A stretch of DNA of 64,000 nt from NCBI RefSeq assembly GCF_000017685.1, contig NC_010602.1, forward strand, positions 2,435,501 through 2,499,500, read 5' to 3'. A program made the position numbers and the translations under genes. The notes under the pieces were generated by a model that did no database searches, had not been told where the DNA came from, and was given only the letters and a program-made list of their open reading frames with translations. Below are positions 53,669 to 62,680 of this stretch, piece by piece. The DNA is from Leptospira biflexa serovar Patoc strain 'Patoc 1 (Paris)' (GTDB lineage: Bacteria; Spirochaetota; Leptospiria; Leptospirales; Leptospiraceae). Position 1 is the stretch's first letter; each line of letters opens with the position of its first letter.

Positions 53669-54901
53669 TTAAATTGGTTTTACACTCAAAATACGATGTA
53701 GACCTTCTTTGCCTTTGATTTTCACAGGCTCCAATTCCTCATATCGGTATTTTTTGGAATACTCTTCTGGAAGGTGATTATAAAGTCCTTCGGAAACATA
53801 AACATGCATTGGTTTTGCCATCGATTCTAATCGACTTGCCATATTGACTGTGTCTCCCACTGCAGTATACGATAGTTTTTGGAAGGAACCAACATTACCC
53901 ACAATGACTTTACCTGAAGCAACTCCAATTCCAAGTTGCGGAGTGAATCCATAAATTTGGTTCCACTTCGGTTGCCATAATTCAAATACTTGTACCATTT
54001 CCAATGCACAGTCCAATGCATTCTGCCTATGATCATCTTGGAAGACTGGAGCACCAAACAAACACATGATGGAATCTCCAATGTATTTATCGATCATTCC
54101 ACCATATCCGAGAATTACTTCAGTCATTGCAGTAAAGTACTCATTTAAAAAAGAAATGACTTGTTCAGGTTTCATTTTTTCAGATAAAGATGTATATCCC
54201 CGAATATCTGAAAACAAAACTGATACTTCCTGTTCCTTTCCTTTTTGGTCCAAAGATAAAGAATTATTCATTAAACTTTCAACAATGATAGGATCGACGT
54301 ACATCCCAAAAACGTTCTGCATTTTCTTTTTTTCATTTTCTAAGTTTAATTTTTCTTCGTATTCTTTTTCGAGTTCCTTTTTAAACTTTTTAACCATCGT
54401 ATTCAGATCTTGAATTTCCGATTGGTTCATACCGTATAGATCTTGAAATCGTTTCATACTATCATCCATTTGAATGGAGACAACTTTCTTGCGATAAATT
54501 TCTCGAAACAAATTTCGGAATCGATGTTCTAAGATATTTTTCTTTAACCTTCGTTTGCTGAAGTATTCATTGATCCCCAATTGGAATGCATGGATCGGAA
54601 GTTGTTTCCCTTCAGCTTTTGTGAACACAACAACAGGCAACTCCGAAGGACCTGCCATATCCATAATTTTTTCCAGGATATCTTCAGAAGACTCTTCTAA
54701 TTCTGGAAATTGGATTTCCGTAATCAAAAGATCATATTGGACTTTTTTAATTTCATCGGCACCATTTTCAAACAATGAGCGCCAAGTCAATTCAATGTAA
54801 TCGCCAAACCACTCGATCAACAATTGGGAAATGGTATCATACGATTTTTTCTGCGGTTCTAAAACCAATACCCGGACAATTTCTTCTTTTTCTAAATCCA
54901 C
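53669..54901 (-). CDS. Soluble adenylate cyclase with pseudo-receiver domain
   Basis: A 410-residue protein. Residues about 8-135 look like a response-regulator receiver, but the acidic pair is EP (LVLEPQ) and the acceptor Asp is Glu62 (YDLLITEIQFPE); the conserved Lys is kept (INEYFSKRRL). A coiled-coil linker (about 150-205) leads to a class III cyclase domain with VLFSDIRGYTSL, MIDKYIGDSIMCLFGAP and SYTAVGDTVNMASRLE, all catalytic residues present. Glu mimics a phosphorylated Asp in some receivers, so it may be always on or respond to another cue. The start is GTG five bases after the Hyf-like small-subunit gene, so it belongs to that operon. Confidence 0.88.
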   Translation of the reverse strand: MDLEKEEIVRVLVLEPQKKSYDTISQLLIEWFGDYIELTWRSLFENGADEIKKVQYDLLITEIQFPELEESSEDILEKIMDMAGPSELPVVVFTKAEGKQLPIHAFQLGINEYFSKRRLKKNILEHRFRNLFREIYRKKVVSIQMDDSMKRFQDLYGMNQSEIQDLNTMVKKFKKELEKEYEEKLNLENEKKKMQNVFGMYVDPIIVESLMNNSLSLDQKGKEQEVSVLFSDIRGYTSLSEKMKPEQVISFLNEYFTAMTEVILGYGGMIDKYIGDSIMCLFGAPVFQDDHRQNALDCALEMVQVFELWQPKWNQIYGFTPQLGIGVASGKVIVGNVGSFQKLSYTAVGDTVNMASRLESMAKPMHVYVSEGLYNHLPEEYSKKYRYEELEPVKIKGKEGLHRILSVKPI

Positions 54902-54906
54902 GGGCC

Positions 54907-55728
54907 TTATTTTTCACTCTCTAAAAATTTGTGAAGCGCCTCTTGGAATTGGAAGGAAAATCTTCCGATGAGTAACCGGAAACCTTGCAAAATGACATCT
55001 GGCCTAGGGGGATCTCCTGAAATATAGAGGTCGGGCTCCTTTGGAATTTTACCCTTGGGGAAAAGTCCACCACTCACTGCCTCTGTCCCACAGGCAATGA
55101 GCGCCCTCGGTTCACTCAAAACATCCCAAGCCGTTTGGAGTGGCCCTTCCATCTGTTCACTGATGGGTCCCGAAAACACGATCGTATCCGCATGTTTGGG
55201 ACTGGCAACACAACGGATCCCTTCTCGTTCAGAATCAAATACCGAATTGAAAGAAGCATTGAGTTCTGATTCCACAGTATTATTCCCTCCGGCCGCCACC
55301 TCTCGGTATAAAAACCCACGTTTTTTCGTTAAATCACGAAACTGCCTTTGATTTTCACTGAGTGTAAAATTAGATTGGGAATTTTTTTCCATTTTTCCAT
55401 TTTGATAGGAAGTGTAAAATTCCTCGCGGTGTAATGCGATTGTATAAATAAATCCTGAGTTACGAAGTTTACCCTCAGGGCAAACTTCTACACAAATTCC
55501 ACACTGCAGACATTTTCCATAGTCCAAATCCAAACGATCACTGCCACTCCGTTGGATTGCCTTTGTTGGGCAATTTGATTCACATTCGGAACAAGCCCCG
55601 CATCCGTTTTCCATATTTTTTGTTGGAGTCGGAATTCCACGATTGTTCGCATGAACAAAAGAAACCTTATCAAAGTTAAGAACATTTTTTTTTGTAATAA
55701 AATTTTTAAATTCAAAAAGAAAATTCAT
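54907..55728 (-). CDS. Fused ferredoxin + NuoB/HyfI-type small subunit, proximal cluster ligands lost
   Basis: A 273-residue fusion of HyfH-like and HyfI-like proteins. The ferredoxin part keeps two full [4Fe-4S] motifs: Cys43/46/49/53 (CGACSECESNCP) and Cys73/76/79/83 (CLQCGICVEVCP). The small-subunit part (about 138-265) keeps family text (IRCVASPKHADTIVFSGP, GDPPRPDVILQG). The four cysteines for the proximal cluster are replaced: the SCNGCE motif reads GNNTVE with Asn149 and Val152, GDCA reads GTEA with Glu216, and GCPPRP reads GDPPRP with Asp239. So the electron path stops at the ferredoxin. Last structural gene of the operon. Confidence 0.85.
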   Translation of the reverse strand: MNFLFEFKNFITKKNVLNFDKVSFVHANNRGIPTPTKNMENGCGACSECESNCPTKAIQRSGSDRLDLDYGKCLQCGICVEVCPEGKLRNSGFIYTIALHREEFYTSYQNGKMEKNSQSNFTLSENQRQFRDLTKKRGFLYREVAAGGNNTVESELNASFNSVFDSEREGIRCVASPKHADTIVFSGPISEQMEGPLQTAWDVLSEPRALIACGTEAVSGGLFPKGKIPKEPDLYISGDPPRPDVILQGFRLLIGRFSFQFQEALHKFLESEK

Positions 55729-57152
55729 AAATCAAACCCAACATAACTTAAATTAAATGATTTATTGTTTAAAGGAAAATCCGCTACTTGTTCGCCACGT
55801 ACTGCCAACTCCAAAGCATGCCAATTTAATACAGATGGATCCCTAATATAAGAATTGTTAACTAATCCATTTTCATCAAATTGCAAAGCTACTAGCAATG
55901 GCCCTCGCCAGGCTTCGACAGCAGAATAATAAAAACCTGGTTTTGTTCTTTTGGTTAAGATTTCTTGATTGGGAACCTTTACTTTAGGTTCCCAAAGTAA
56001 ATCCCAATTGATCTCTTCCATTGTTTTCTCTATCCAATCCATTGACTGTTCAATTTCCGAATAACGAATGTACATTCTTGCCCAAACGTCACCATTATAA
56101 TGATGGTGTTCTTCTTTTAAAGGAAGTGGATTCCAATTAGGGTAATCAAAATTTTCAATTCGTAAATCTTCATTCACTCCAGCCATTCTTGCTACCATAC
56201 CTACGAATCCAAAATTTTGGACATCCATTTCAGAAATAAATCCACATCCTTGCATTCTCTCCTTCAAAGTCGAAATCGAGAGAGCCCTGAGAATCTGCGG
56301 ACGAATCTTCTTAATGTATGCATTTTTCAATTGTTTGAACGACTCTTTGGCTTGTTTTGCATTCAATCGATTGTTGAGATATAACCTACCTGGACGAACG
56401 ACTGATTTTCCGAAGCGATGTCCTGTCCAAGCTTCCATTAGCCCTAATGCGGCACCTCTTTCAGTTACACAAACACCATACAATGGATAATAGCCTATAT
56501 CTTCAGAGATACCACCCAAATCACCAATATGAACGGCAATTCGCTCCAACTCCAATAAGATCGAACGGAATAATCGAATTTCTTTTGAAACAGGAATCTC
56601 GTATAAGTCCTCATATATTTTAGAGAATGCTAATGCATAACCAACGCTTGTATCTCCTGAAATCATTTCAGAATATGGCATGACCTGATTCATCGCCTTA
56701 TGAAGCAGATGATCTCGAATCCCCCTCTTTTGAAATCCAAGGCGAATTGTTAGATGACGAATTACTTCTCCATCGACTATAAATCGGAAATGTCCAGGCT
56801 CAATTATTCCAGCATGAATGGGTCCAACGGCATGAGAGTATTCTCCATCCGAAAAAGGAACTTTAAGTCCATGGTAAAATAAATCCCTTATGATACCCGT
56901 CTTTTGATGAAGAGATAAATTTTTGCCTCTTTGGTCTGTTAAAAAGTCATCCTCTTTTATTTCGGAATAATCTTCTGGACCCATGTCTTGTCCAAATGAA
57001 TGGCGAATCAACCAAATCGGATAATTAGAATCTAATAAAAAATCAATATTACTTTTTTTAGTAATTTGTTCTTCCATCACCAGCTTCTGATTGTCAAAGT
57101 GAAACTGATAATAAATTCCATTAAAATTTGTTATACCAGTAATCTTTTTCAT
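55725..57152 (-). CDS. HyfG/NuoCD-type large subunit without [NiFe] ligands
   Basis: A 475-residue protein of the group 4 hydrogenase/complex I large-subunit family. An N-terminal HyfG/NuoC-like part (1-95) is followed by GPIHAGIIEPGHFRF, LGFQKRGIRDHL, ERIAVHIGDLGGISEDIGY and FGKSVVRPGR, strong family marks. In hydrogenases ERICGIC holds two Ni ligands; here it is EMISGDT (Ser165, Thr168). The C-terminal DPCxxC reads DPSVLN (Ser440, Asn443). Thus no [NiFe] site is possible. This fits the energy-converting-hydrogenase-related (Ehr) type. Overlaps neighbours on both sides by 4 bases. Confidence 0.88.
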   Translation of the reverse strand: MKKITGITNFNGIYYQFHFDNQKLVMEEQITKKSNIDFLLDSNYPIWLIRHSFGQDMGPEDYSEIKEDDFLTDQRGKNLSLHQKTGIIRDLFYHGLKVPFSDGEYSHAVGPIHAGIIEPGHFRFIVDGEVIRHLTIRLGFQKRGIRDHLLHKAMNQVMPYSEMISGDTSVGYALAFSKIYEDLYEIPVSKEIRLFRSILLELERIAVHIGDLGGISEDIGYYPLYGVCVTERGAALGLMEAWTGHRFGKSVVRPGRLYLNNRLNAKQAKESFKQLKNAYIKKIRPQILRALSISTLKERMQGCGFISEMDVQNFGFVGMVARMAGVNEDLRIENFDYPNWNPLPLKEEHHHYNGDVWARMYIRYSEIEQSMDWIEKTMEEINWDLLWEPKVKVPNQEILTKRTKPGFYYSAVEAWRGPLLVALQFDENGLVNNSYIRDPSVLNWHALELAVRGEQVADFPLNNKSFNLSYVGFDL

Positions 57153-58357
57153 ATATATTTCGCCATCAAATAATACATACCATATGATCCTACAATGATA
57201 GTAGAAACCAAACTAAACCAAAAAAAATAAAATCGAAACTGCAATATATGATAAATATCTTTTTCAAAATTTCGATTCGAAAGTTTAACCATAGGCAAAA
57301 CTTTATTCAATGCCACAAAAAAGAAAATTGAACCCAAAATTGGAAATATAAAAAGGTAAAATTGTCGATTCAAAACTGAAATTTCAATTATTTTCAAATC
57401 TAAAACAAACACAGGAGATAATGGAAAAACAAATGCGATTAACAAAGCCATCAAGTAAACATATAATGCTTTATGACTTAGGTTTGGACCACTCAAAATT
57501 TGAGATATATTCCTTTTACCCGCATCCATCCTTAAAATTCCCATCGATAAAAAAACAAGTAGTTTAACTAAAACTGTTGAACTTAATAAAAAGTAAAACA
57601 CTTCATCTGAAACATCCAACCATAAAAACAAAGTTAACATTCCTGTATGAAAGAGAGCTACTTTCGCAGAGATTCTTCGAATGTCGTCTCTTGATACTAA
57701 CATCAAGATAGCATAGAGAATCGTCAAAACACCAATAAACAATAACCCATTCGAAGCATTAATCAAATGAGGATTTAATTCTCTTTCTAATTTAACTAAT
57801 GGCCTAATGGCAAGAACGACACTCACTGGAACAAAGGAAGCAATCAGAGACGAGATTTGACTTGGACTCTCTGCATATGTATCCCCTACCCAAAAGTGAT
57901 TTGGAACTAAACCCAATTTCCCGCTATAACCATAAATAGTTAACAAGATTCCAGTCTCCACTAATAATCCAGACTGACCAACTAATCCCTGTTTAAGAGA
58001 ATTAAAATCCAAATTCTCGAGTGGCGTTGATGCAAAGAGAAGGATTACGATTCCTAAAAATGCCAATCCTAGTGCATAGGAATTAATGAGTAAAAATTTC
58101 CAACCTACATGAAAAGATCGCTCTGTCCCACTCGAAGAAATGAGTAACGCACCGAATAACGTTGATGCTTCGATCAAAATCCATTTTAACACAATATTCT
58201 CTGTAAACCAGGAGTAAAACAATACAGCAAAAAAACATACTTTAAGCAAACTCCATAACCAGATCCTGGTTTGGCCTTTTGTTGGCGCCAATACAGACAC
58301 TAAAAAAATAATAACAAAAGTTAGAATTCCGGAAAAATAAAAAACATATGTCATCAT
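57149..58357 (-). CDS. HyfF/NuoN-type antiporter-like membrane subunit
   Basis: A 402-residue membrane protein with about 11-12 helices, shorter than NuoN (about 480). WILIEASTLFGALLI keeps the Glu of helix 5, GYSGKLGLVPNHFWVGDTYAESPSQISSL keeps the Lys and the conserved PxHxWxxDxxxExPS block of HyfF. These residues line the proposed ion path in Mrp-like subunits. It belongs to the membrane arm of the complex. It overlaps hyfE and hyfG-like genes by 4 bases. Confidence 0.88.
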   Translation of the reverse strand: MMTYVFYFSGILTFVIIFLVSVLAPTKGQTRIWLWSLLKVCFFAVLFYSWFTENIVLKWILIEASTLFGALLISSSGTERSFHVGWKFLLINSYALGLAFLGIVILLFASTPLENLDFNSLKQGLVGQSGLLVETGILLTIYGYSGKLGLVPNHFWVGDTYAESPSQISSLIASFVPVSVVLAIRPLVKLERELNPHLINASNGLLFIGVLTILYAILMLVSRDDIRRISAKVALFHTGMLTLFLWLDVSDEVFYFLLSSTVLVKLLVFLSMGILRMDAGKRNISQILSGPNLSHKALYVYLMALLIAFVFPLSPVFVLDLKIIEISVLNRQFYLFIFPILGSIFFFVALNKVLPMVKLSNRNFEKDIYHILQFRFYFFWFSLVSTIIVGSYGMYYLMAKYI

Positions 58358-58965
58358 AATTTTCTTTCCTTAGTATGCATATGAGGCGAGAGCTGTAAAA
58401 TTCCACCTGAAACAATGACCAATATGGCATCTAAAAATGAACCGAACTCCAAACCGAATGGCAACCCTTTATCCAATACCATTGTTAAAACAAAAATACC
58501 ATTTTCAAATACACAAAAACCAGCTATCAAGGCTAACCAATTTCGCCTAACAACAAAACACAAAATCCCAACATATACCAATAAAATAACGTAAATTAAG
58601 CCTATCTTGTGAACTGGGATTGATAAAAGAGAAACTCCTTCCGTAATTTTTACAGCAAGGACCAATCCAAGCACCATAAAAAGCAGAGTCGCAAGGTATC
58701 CAAATCTTGGAGTTGTACTTTCATTCATTTTTGACTTGTTTGCAGTCCAATTAAGAATCCAGGGAGTTAAGAGTGCCTTAAATAAAACAACTAATACAAT
58801 TAAAGATATAGCATGTTGCCAATCCCCTTCATGGGTTTGTATCACAGGAAAGATTAAAAGTAATCCCTGAAAACTGAGAAATAGAATGATACGACTAAGT
58901 CTATTTTCAACTAGGATAACAATTCCTGTGAGTAACAATAATAAATAAATGAAATCATAAATCAT
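58354..58965 (-). CDS. HyfE-type membrane subunit
   Basis: A 203-residue protein with about six or seven helices. The C-terminal half has VVRRNWLALIAGFCVFENGIFVLTMVL, the NuoK-related core of HyfE with its membrane Glu. The N-terminal half gives additional helices, as in HyfE of hydrogenase 4. It sits 9 bases after the hyfC-like gene and 4 bases into hyfF. Confidence 0.85.
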   Translation of the reverse strand: MIYDFIYLLLLLTGIVILVENRLSRIILFLSFQGLLLIFPVIQTHEGDWQHAISLIVLVVLFKALLTPWILNWTANKSKMNESTTPRFGYLATLLFMVLGLVLAVKITEGVSLLSIPVHKIGLIYVILLVYVGILCFVVRRNWLALIAGFCVFENGIFVLTMVLDKGLPFGLEFGSFLDAILVIVSGGILQLSPHMHTKERKL

Positions 58966-58974
58966 AGTTTATCC

Positions 58975-59853
58975 TTAAGAAAGTTTTACTAATGTTCCTA
59001 AAATCAATATCGATATGAATGTAAGTCCCATGAATTCAGGTATCCAAGTCCATTTTCGGCGGACACTGTTTGCTTCCCAAAACCCCATCACGATTGCCAA
59101 AAAAATCACCATTGGGAAAATCAAAAACTCAGGATTAACTCCAGTGATCATACCGCTTTTAAAGATTTTGGAATGCTCTAACGCCAGTTTTACTAAAAAT
59201 GTGAGTAGAGCTGAGAATTTTATGGAACTCGAAAGCTCAAATAGTGCCAAATGTCTTCCTGATGCTTCCAATATCATGGCTTCATGAACCATTGTTAGCT
59301 CCAAGTGTGTCCTTGGGTCATCAAAGGGAGGTTTTGCTAATTCAGCAAGTATTGCAATAAACGAAAGTATCAAGAATAAAAATCCGATTAGAAGTCCTTG
59401 TGGAGTTTCTGAAATTTCAATGTGAGACTGAGCAGCTAATATCATCAAAATAAAAGTTGGTTCAACCATCACTGATAGTAATATTTCACGACCAGAAGCC
59501 ATCCCACCAAATGATGTTGCTCCTTCCATAGCAAATCCAATATATGAAAAACGATACATTGCTAAAAAAAATGGAATTAAAATGAAGGGAGCCCATTCAA
59601 ACAAAATGATACTCCAAATCATGAGTGAAGAGAAAAAAGCCAACCTTGGTGCCAAGTTCGAAATGGATGAAAAGTTATTATGTAAAACTGGATCCTTTAA
59701 CCAAGATTTATTTATTTCCCAAAAAAACTGGATTAACTTAGGTCCCCTTCTACCTTGCGCAAAGGCTCTTACCTTCCGAACAATCCCTGTTAATAAAAAA
59801 GGAAGGCAAAAAAATAATATAACTAAATAAGCAAAATAAACAATCATTTCCAT
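58975..59853 (-). CDS. HyfC/NuoH-type membrane subunit
   Basis: A 292-residue membrane protein. GIVRKVRAFAQGRRGPKLIQ, SFGGMASGREILLSVMVEP, ELAKPPFDDPRTHLELTMVHEAMILEASGRHLALFE are near-diagnostic for HyfC/HycD. NuoH-type subunits join the redox arm to the membrane arm and carry the charged path to it. Acidic residues at that interface (ELAKPPFDDP) are intact even though the partner small subunit has lost its cluster. Confidence 0.92.
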   Translation of the reverse strand: MEMIVYFAYLVILFFCLPFLLTGIVRKVRAFAQGRRGPKLIQFFWEINKSWLKDPVLHNNFSSISNLAPRLAFFSSLMIWSIILFEWAPFILIPFFLAMYRFSYIGFAMEGATSFGGMASGREILLSVMVEPTFILMILAAQSHIEISETPQGLLIGFLFLILSFIAILAELAKPPFDDPRTHLELTMVHEAMILEASGRHLALFELSSSIKFSALLTFLVKLALEHSKIFKSGMITGVNPEFLIFPMVIFLAIVMGFWEANSVRRKWTWIPEFMGLTFISILILGTLVKLS

Positions 59854-59861
59854 AAAATAAC

Positions 59862-61598
59862 CTAAAAATCGCCCAAAATCAGCAAGGAAAAGATAAAGAT
59901 CAGAAACATTGATGAGATTGCCAAATATTTACTTATATCCTCATCTTTAGCTTGGTTTGTGGAAGAAACAAAATTTGTTCCGAATGTAAAAACAGAAGTT
60001 AACGACTTAATAATTAAATCATCTACAATTGAATCTCCGATTTTATTTACGAAATACCTACCTAATGAATTTTTTAATGGTTTAGAGAAGACTGTTGAAG
60101 GAACGGAAAGCTCATGCCCGTTATAACCTCCTCCACAATCCCAACTTTTCTTCTTGAATGTTTGAAATTTCTTTTCATTAAAATAATCATAAAGAATAAA
60201 TATAAACACTATAATAATTGATATGAATGAAACGATAGAAATCGAATGAAACCATTGAATCAATAATTCATCTGCAAATGGTCTGAGCATTGGTAACTCA
60301 ACGAAGAATGGCAACAAGAGTGGGAAAATAAAAATAACTAATGCCAAGCTTAAAAGTGAAATATATAACCATCTCTTTTGCGAAACCCCAAAAGGAAGAA
60401 TTTTCAAATTGTCCATTGGTTTAGATAAAAACATACTCATGTATAATTTTATATGAGTAAATCCTCCAAGGACTATTCCAAAAAATATAAAAATCATTGA
60501 TGGCAATAAAAATACAGAGCGTCCAATTGGAAGATCCAATATTCTTGCATTAAGATAAAAGTAAGTTGCCTCAGAGACAAACCCAATTGTTCCAGGAAGT
60601 ACCGCATAACTAAAAGTACCCGCACCAAGTAACAGTGGGGAGATTCCAAGTAATCTACCGATACCTTTCAATTCATCACTTGAATTTGAATTGATCAATC
60701 TTGAAACCATTCCAATAGAAAATAATTGGAATGTTTTCGAAAATGAATGATGAAATAAACCTAGAAAGAACAATATCCTGAAAGAATTACTTAAATTCAT
60801 CAATTCAGCATCAACTGAAAATTGAAACATTCCTGATATAATCAAACATAACCATAAAAAATTCAGTGACTCGATTGAACTATAAGCCAAAGATATTTTT
60901 GGATCTTTATGAAAAAAACTGGTAATCCCTCCAAAAAAAATGCCAAGAGCAGCTAATGGAAACAATACTTGATATAACAATGGATCAAATTGATTTGGAA
61001 GAACATAACGATAAAACAGCAATAATGGAAAGATTTCCAAGACGCCGGCAAATGAACCAAGCGCATGAGAAGGGCCACCTTCATTTACTTTGGGTATCCA
61101 AATGTGAAAACCGGAAAATCCAGATTTAATCAATAAACCTATCAATAATAAGATGACACCTAGAATATCTCCATCAGGTAACATAACCCATGCGGACAAA
61201 AATAAGGCAGAAATTCCTGATGCTAACAATAAAGATCCCAAACTTTCGATTTGTTTTTTACCAAAATCGGTTCCTGAATAGATTAGGATTGTAGAAAATG
61301 AGGTTATTTCTAACGCAATTGGTAATAATAATGACTTACCCGAAAGGTAACAAATCCCTAATGCGGACCAAAAGATCGCGTATCCTATCGTGACTTTATT
61401 TTTCTCCTTTGGCTCGTACGATTGTACCAACATAAATGAAGAAAAGCCAATGTAAGCTTGGATGATCAGACCAACTAATATCGGAAAGTCGACCGATAGT
61501 ATATCTTCATTCGTGAACAAAAATATGATTAATGGTGCAAGAGCTGCAATTCCTACGACTATCGATCGTATGATCGATTGATTCTTATCTTCTAACAT
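59862..61598 (-). CDS. HyfB/NuoL-type antiporter-like membrane subunit
   Basis: A 578-residue membrane protein with about 14-16 helices. LPIALEITSFSTILIYSG keeps the helix 5 Glu. FHIWIPKVNEGGPSHALGSFAGVLEIF aligns with the helix 7 block where the family has VMIK; the Lys is Ile here, with a Glu one position before. The C-terminal WDCGGGYNGHELSVPSTVFSKPL matches HyfB. First structural gene of the complex; GAGGTA precedes its ATG. Confidence 0.88.
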   Translation of the reverse strand: MLEDKNQSIIRSIVVGIAALAPLIIFLFTNEDILSVDFPILVGLIIQAYIGFSSFMLVQSYEPKEKNKVTIGYAIFWSALGICYLSGKSLLLPIALEITSFSTILIYSGTDFGKKQIESLGSLLLASGISALFLSAWVMLPDGDILGVILLLIGLLIKSGFSGFHIWIPKVNEGGPSHALGSFAGVLEIFPLLLFYRYVLPNQFDPLLYQVLFPLAALGIFFGGITSFFHKDPKISLAYSSIESLNFLWLCLIISGMFQFSVDAELMNLSNSFRILFFLGLFHHSFSKTFQLFSIGMVSRLINSNSSDELKGIGRLLGISPLLLGAGTFSYAVLPGTIGFVSEATYFYLNARILDLPIGRSVFLLPSMIFIFFGIVLGGFTHIKLYMSMFLSKPMDNLKILPFGVSQKRWLYISLLSLALVIFIFPLLLPFFVELPMLRPFADELLIQWFHSISIVSFISIIIVFIFILYDYFNEKKFQTFKKKSWDCGGGYNGHELSVPSTVFSKPLKNSLGRYFVNKIGDSIVDDLIIKSLTSVFTFGTNFVSSTNQAKDEDISKYLAISSMFLIFIFSLLILGDF

Positions 61599-61633
61599 AA
61601 ACTACCTCAAGATTTAAAATCAAGAAAAGATGG

Positions 61634-61918
61634 TTATGTAATTACGGGAGGTCCCCTTAGATTTTTAATTTTCAAAAAATTGGAAAATTTATGATGATTT
61701 TGTTTAAAGAGTGCAGATGGAACAAATACATTTCCAGAAAAAAGACTGATTATGAAAAATGTAAGGATTGAATCATTTTCATCAAAAGAATCCTCTGAAT
61801 TTTTCTCTAACTGCAAGAATTCACTCGCTTCAGAGAATTCTGAAACATTCAGGGAGACTTGCGATTTTCCCAGGCACAAAAAACTAAAAATCAGAATAAA
61901 AAGAACCCGTATTAGCAA
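61634..61918 (-). CDS. Small exported or membrane protein, first gene of the Hyf-like operon
   Basis: A 94-residue protein of unknown family. It starts at TTG with AGGGA six bases upstream, a signal-like start (VLFILIFSFLCLGKSQ), an acidic middle (EKNSEDSFDENDS), a hydrophobic stretch (ILTFFIISLFSGNVF) and a basic tail ending NLRGPPVIT. One or two membrane spans are possible. It is 35 bases upstream of the HyfB-like gene on the same strand. It could be an accessory subunit of the complex; no homologue is recognised. Confidence 0.55.
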   Translation of the reverse strand: MLIRVLFILIFSFLCLGKSQVSLNVSEFSEASEFLQLEKNSEDSFDENDSILTFFIISLFSGNVFVPSALFKQNHHKFSNFLKIKNLRGPPVIT

Positions 61919-61975
61919 TTTGTTTCCCTACAAAATGAGCCTTTCACCTGTCCTATAAAAGGGAAGTTATTTTTC

Positions 61976-62680
61976 GTGGAAGAGAAAAAAAAAGAAAATC
62001 AGCCTAAATTTGCAGTCGATGTAAAAAACCTTAAAAAGACCTATAGACAAGGAAATTTGACAATTCCTATCTTACACGGCATTCATTTTCAAATTCCAAG
62101 TCAGAAATTGGTCACTCTTATGGGCCCATCTGGTAGTGGAAAATCAACCTTACTCAATATTTTATCTGCGATTGAAATAGCTGACGAAGGAAGTGTAAAA
62201 ATTTACGGTAATGAATTGATGGGCGCTTCAGAATTAGAAAAGACTCGATACCGAAGAGAACAAATTGGAATCGTATTTCAGTTTTTCCACCTTTTCCCAT
62301 ACTTAACTGCGAAGGAGAATGCATCGCTCCCACTCCTTCTTTCAGGAAAAAGCAAAAAATATGCTGAAAAAAAATCCTCTGAAATTTTAGATTTGGTAGG
62401 TCTTGGCCATCGATTGAATTTTACACCAAAGGAATTGTCTGGAGGTGAAAAACAAAGAGTTTCGATTGCACGAGCTTTAGTCCACGAACCAAAAATAGTG
62501 TTTGGCGATGAACCTACGGGAAACTTGGATTCCAAATCTTCAGATGCAGTATTAGATTTATTTAAAAAGTGTGTCTCAGATTTAGGTATAACAGTATTGT
62601 TAGTCACCCATAACGAAGAAATTGGAAAATCAGGTGATATAAACTATCACATGCTAGATGGAAAAATATCAATCAAATGA
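61976..62680 (+). CDS. ABC transporter ATP-binding protein (LolD/MacB type)
   Basis: A 234-residue ATPase with intact motifs: GPSGSGKSTLL (Walker A), VFQFFHLFPYLTAKEN (Q-loop), LSGGEKQRVSIARAL (signature), IVFGDEPTGNLD (Walker B) and LLVTHNEE (switch His). The EPTGNLDS string is typical of the LolD/FtsE/MacB group working with FtsX-type permeases. The start is GTG after AAGGGAAG. ATGA overlap with the permease gene. Divergent from the Hyf-like operon across 57 bases. Confidence 0.92.
   Translation: MEEKKKENQPKFAVDVKNLKKTYRQGNLTIPILHGIHFQIPSQKLVTLMGPSGSGKSTLLNILSAIEIADEGSVKIYGNELMGASELEKTRYRREQIGIVFQFFHLFPYLTAKENASLPLLLSGKSKKYAEKKSSEILDLVGLGHRLNFTPKELSGGEKQRVSIARALVHEPKIVFGDEPTGNLDSKSSDAVLDLFKKCVSDLGITVLLVTHNEEIGKSGDINYHMLDGKISIK

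Noticed and set aside
53669..61918. Reading the cluster as a respiratory complex I (Nuo) operon
   Set aside because: HyfE, HyfC and HyfB-type signatures, the small gene set and the absence of NuoE/F/G/A/J fit a hydrogenase-4-like complex instead.
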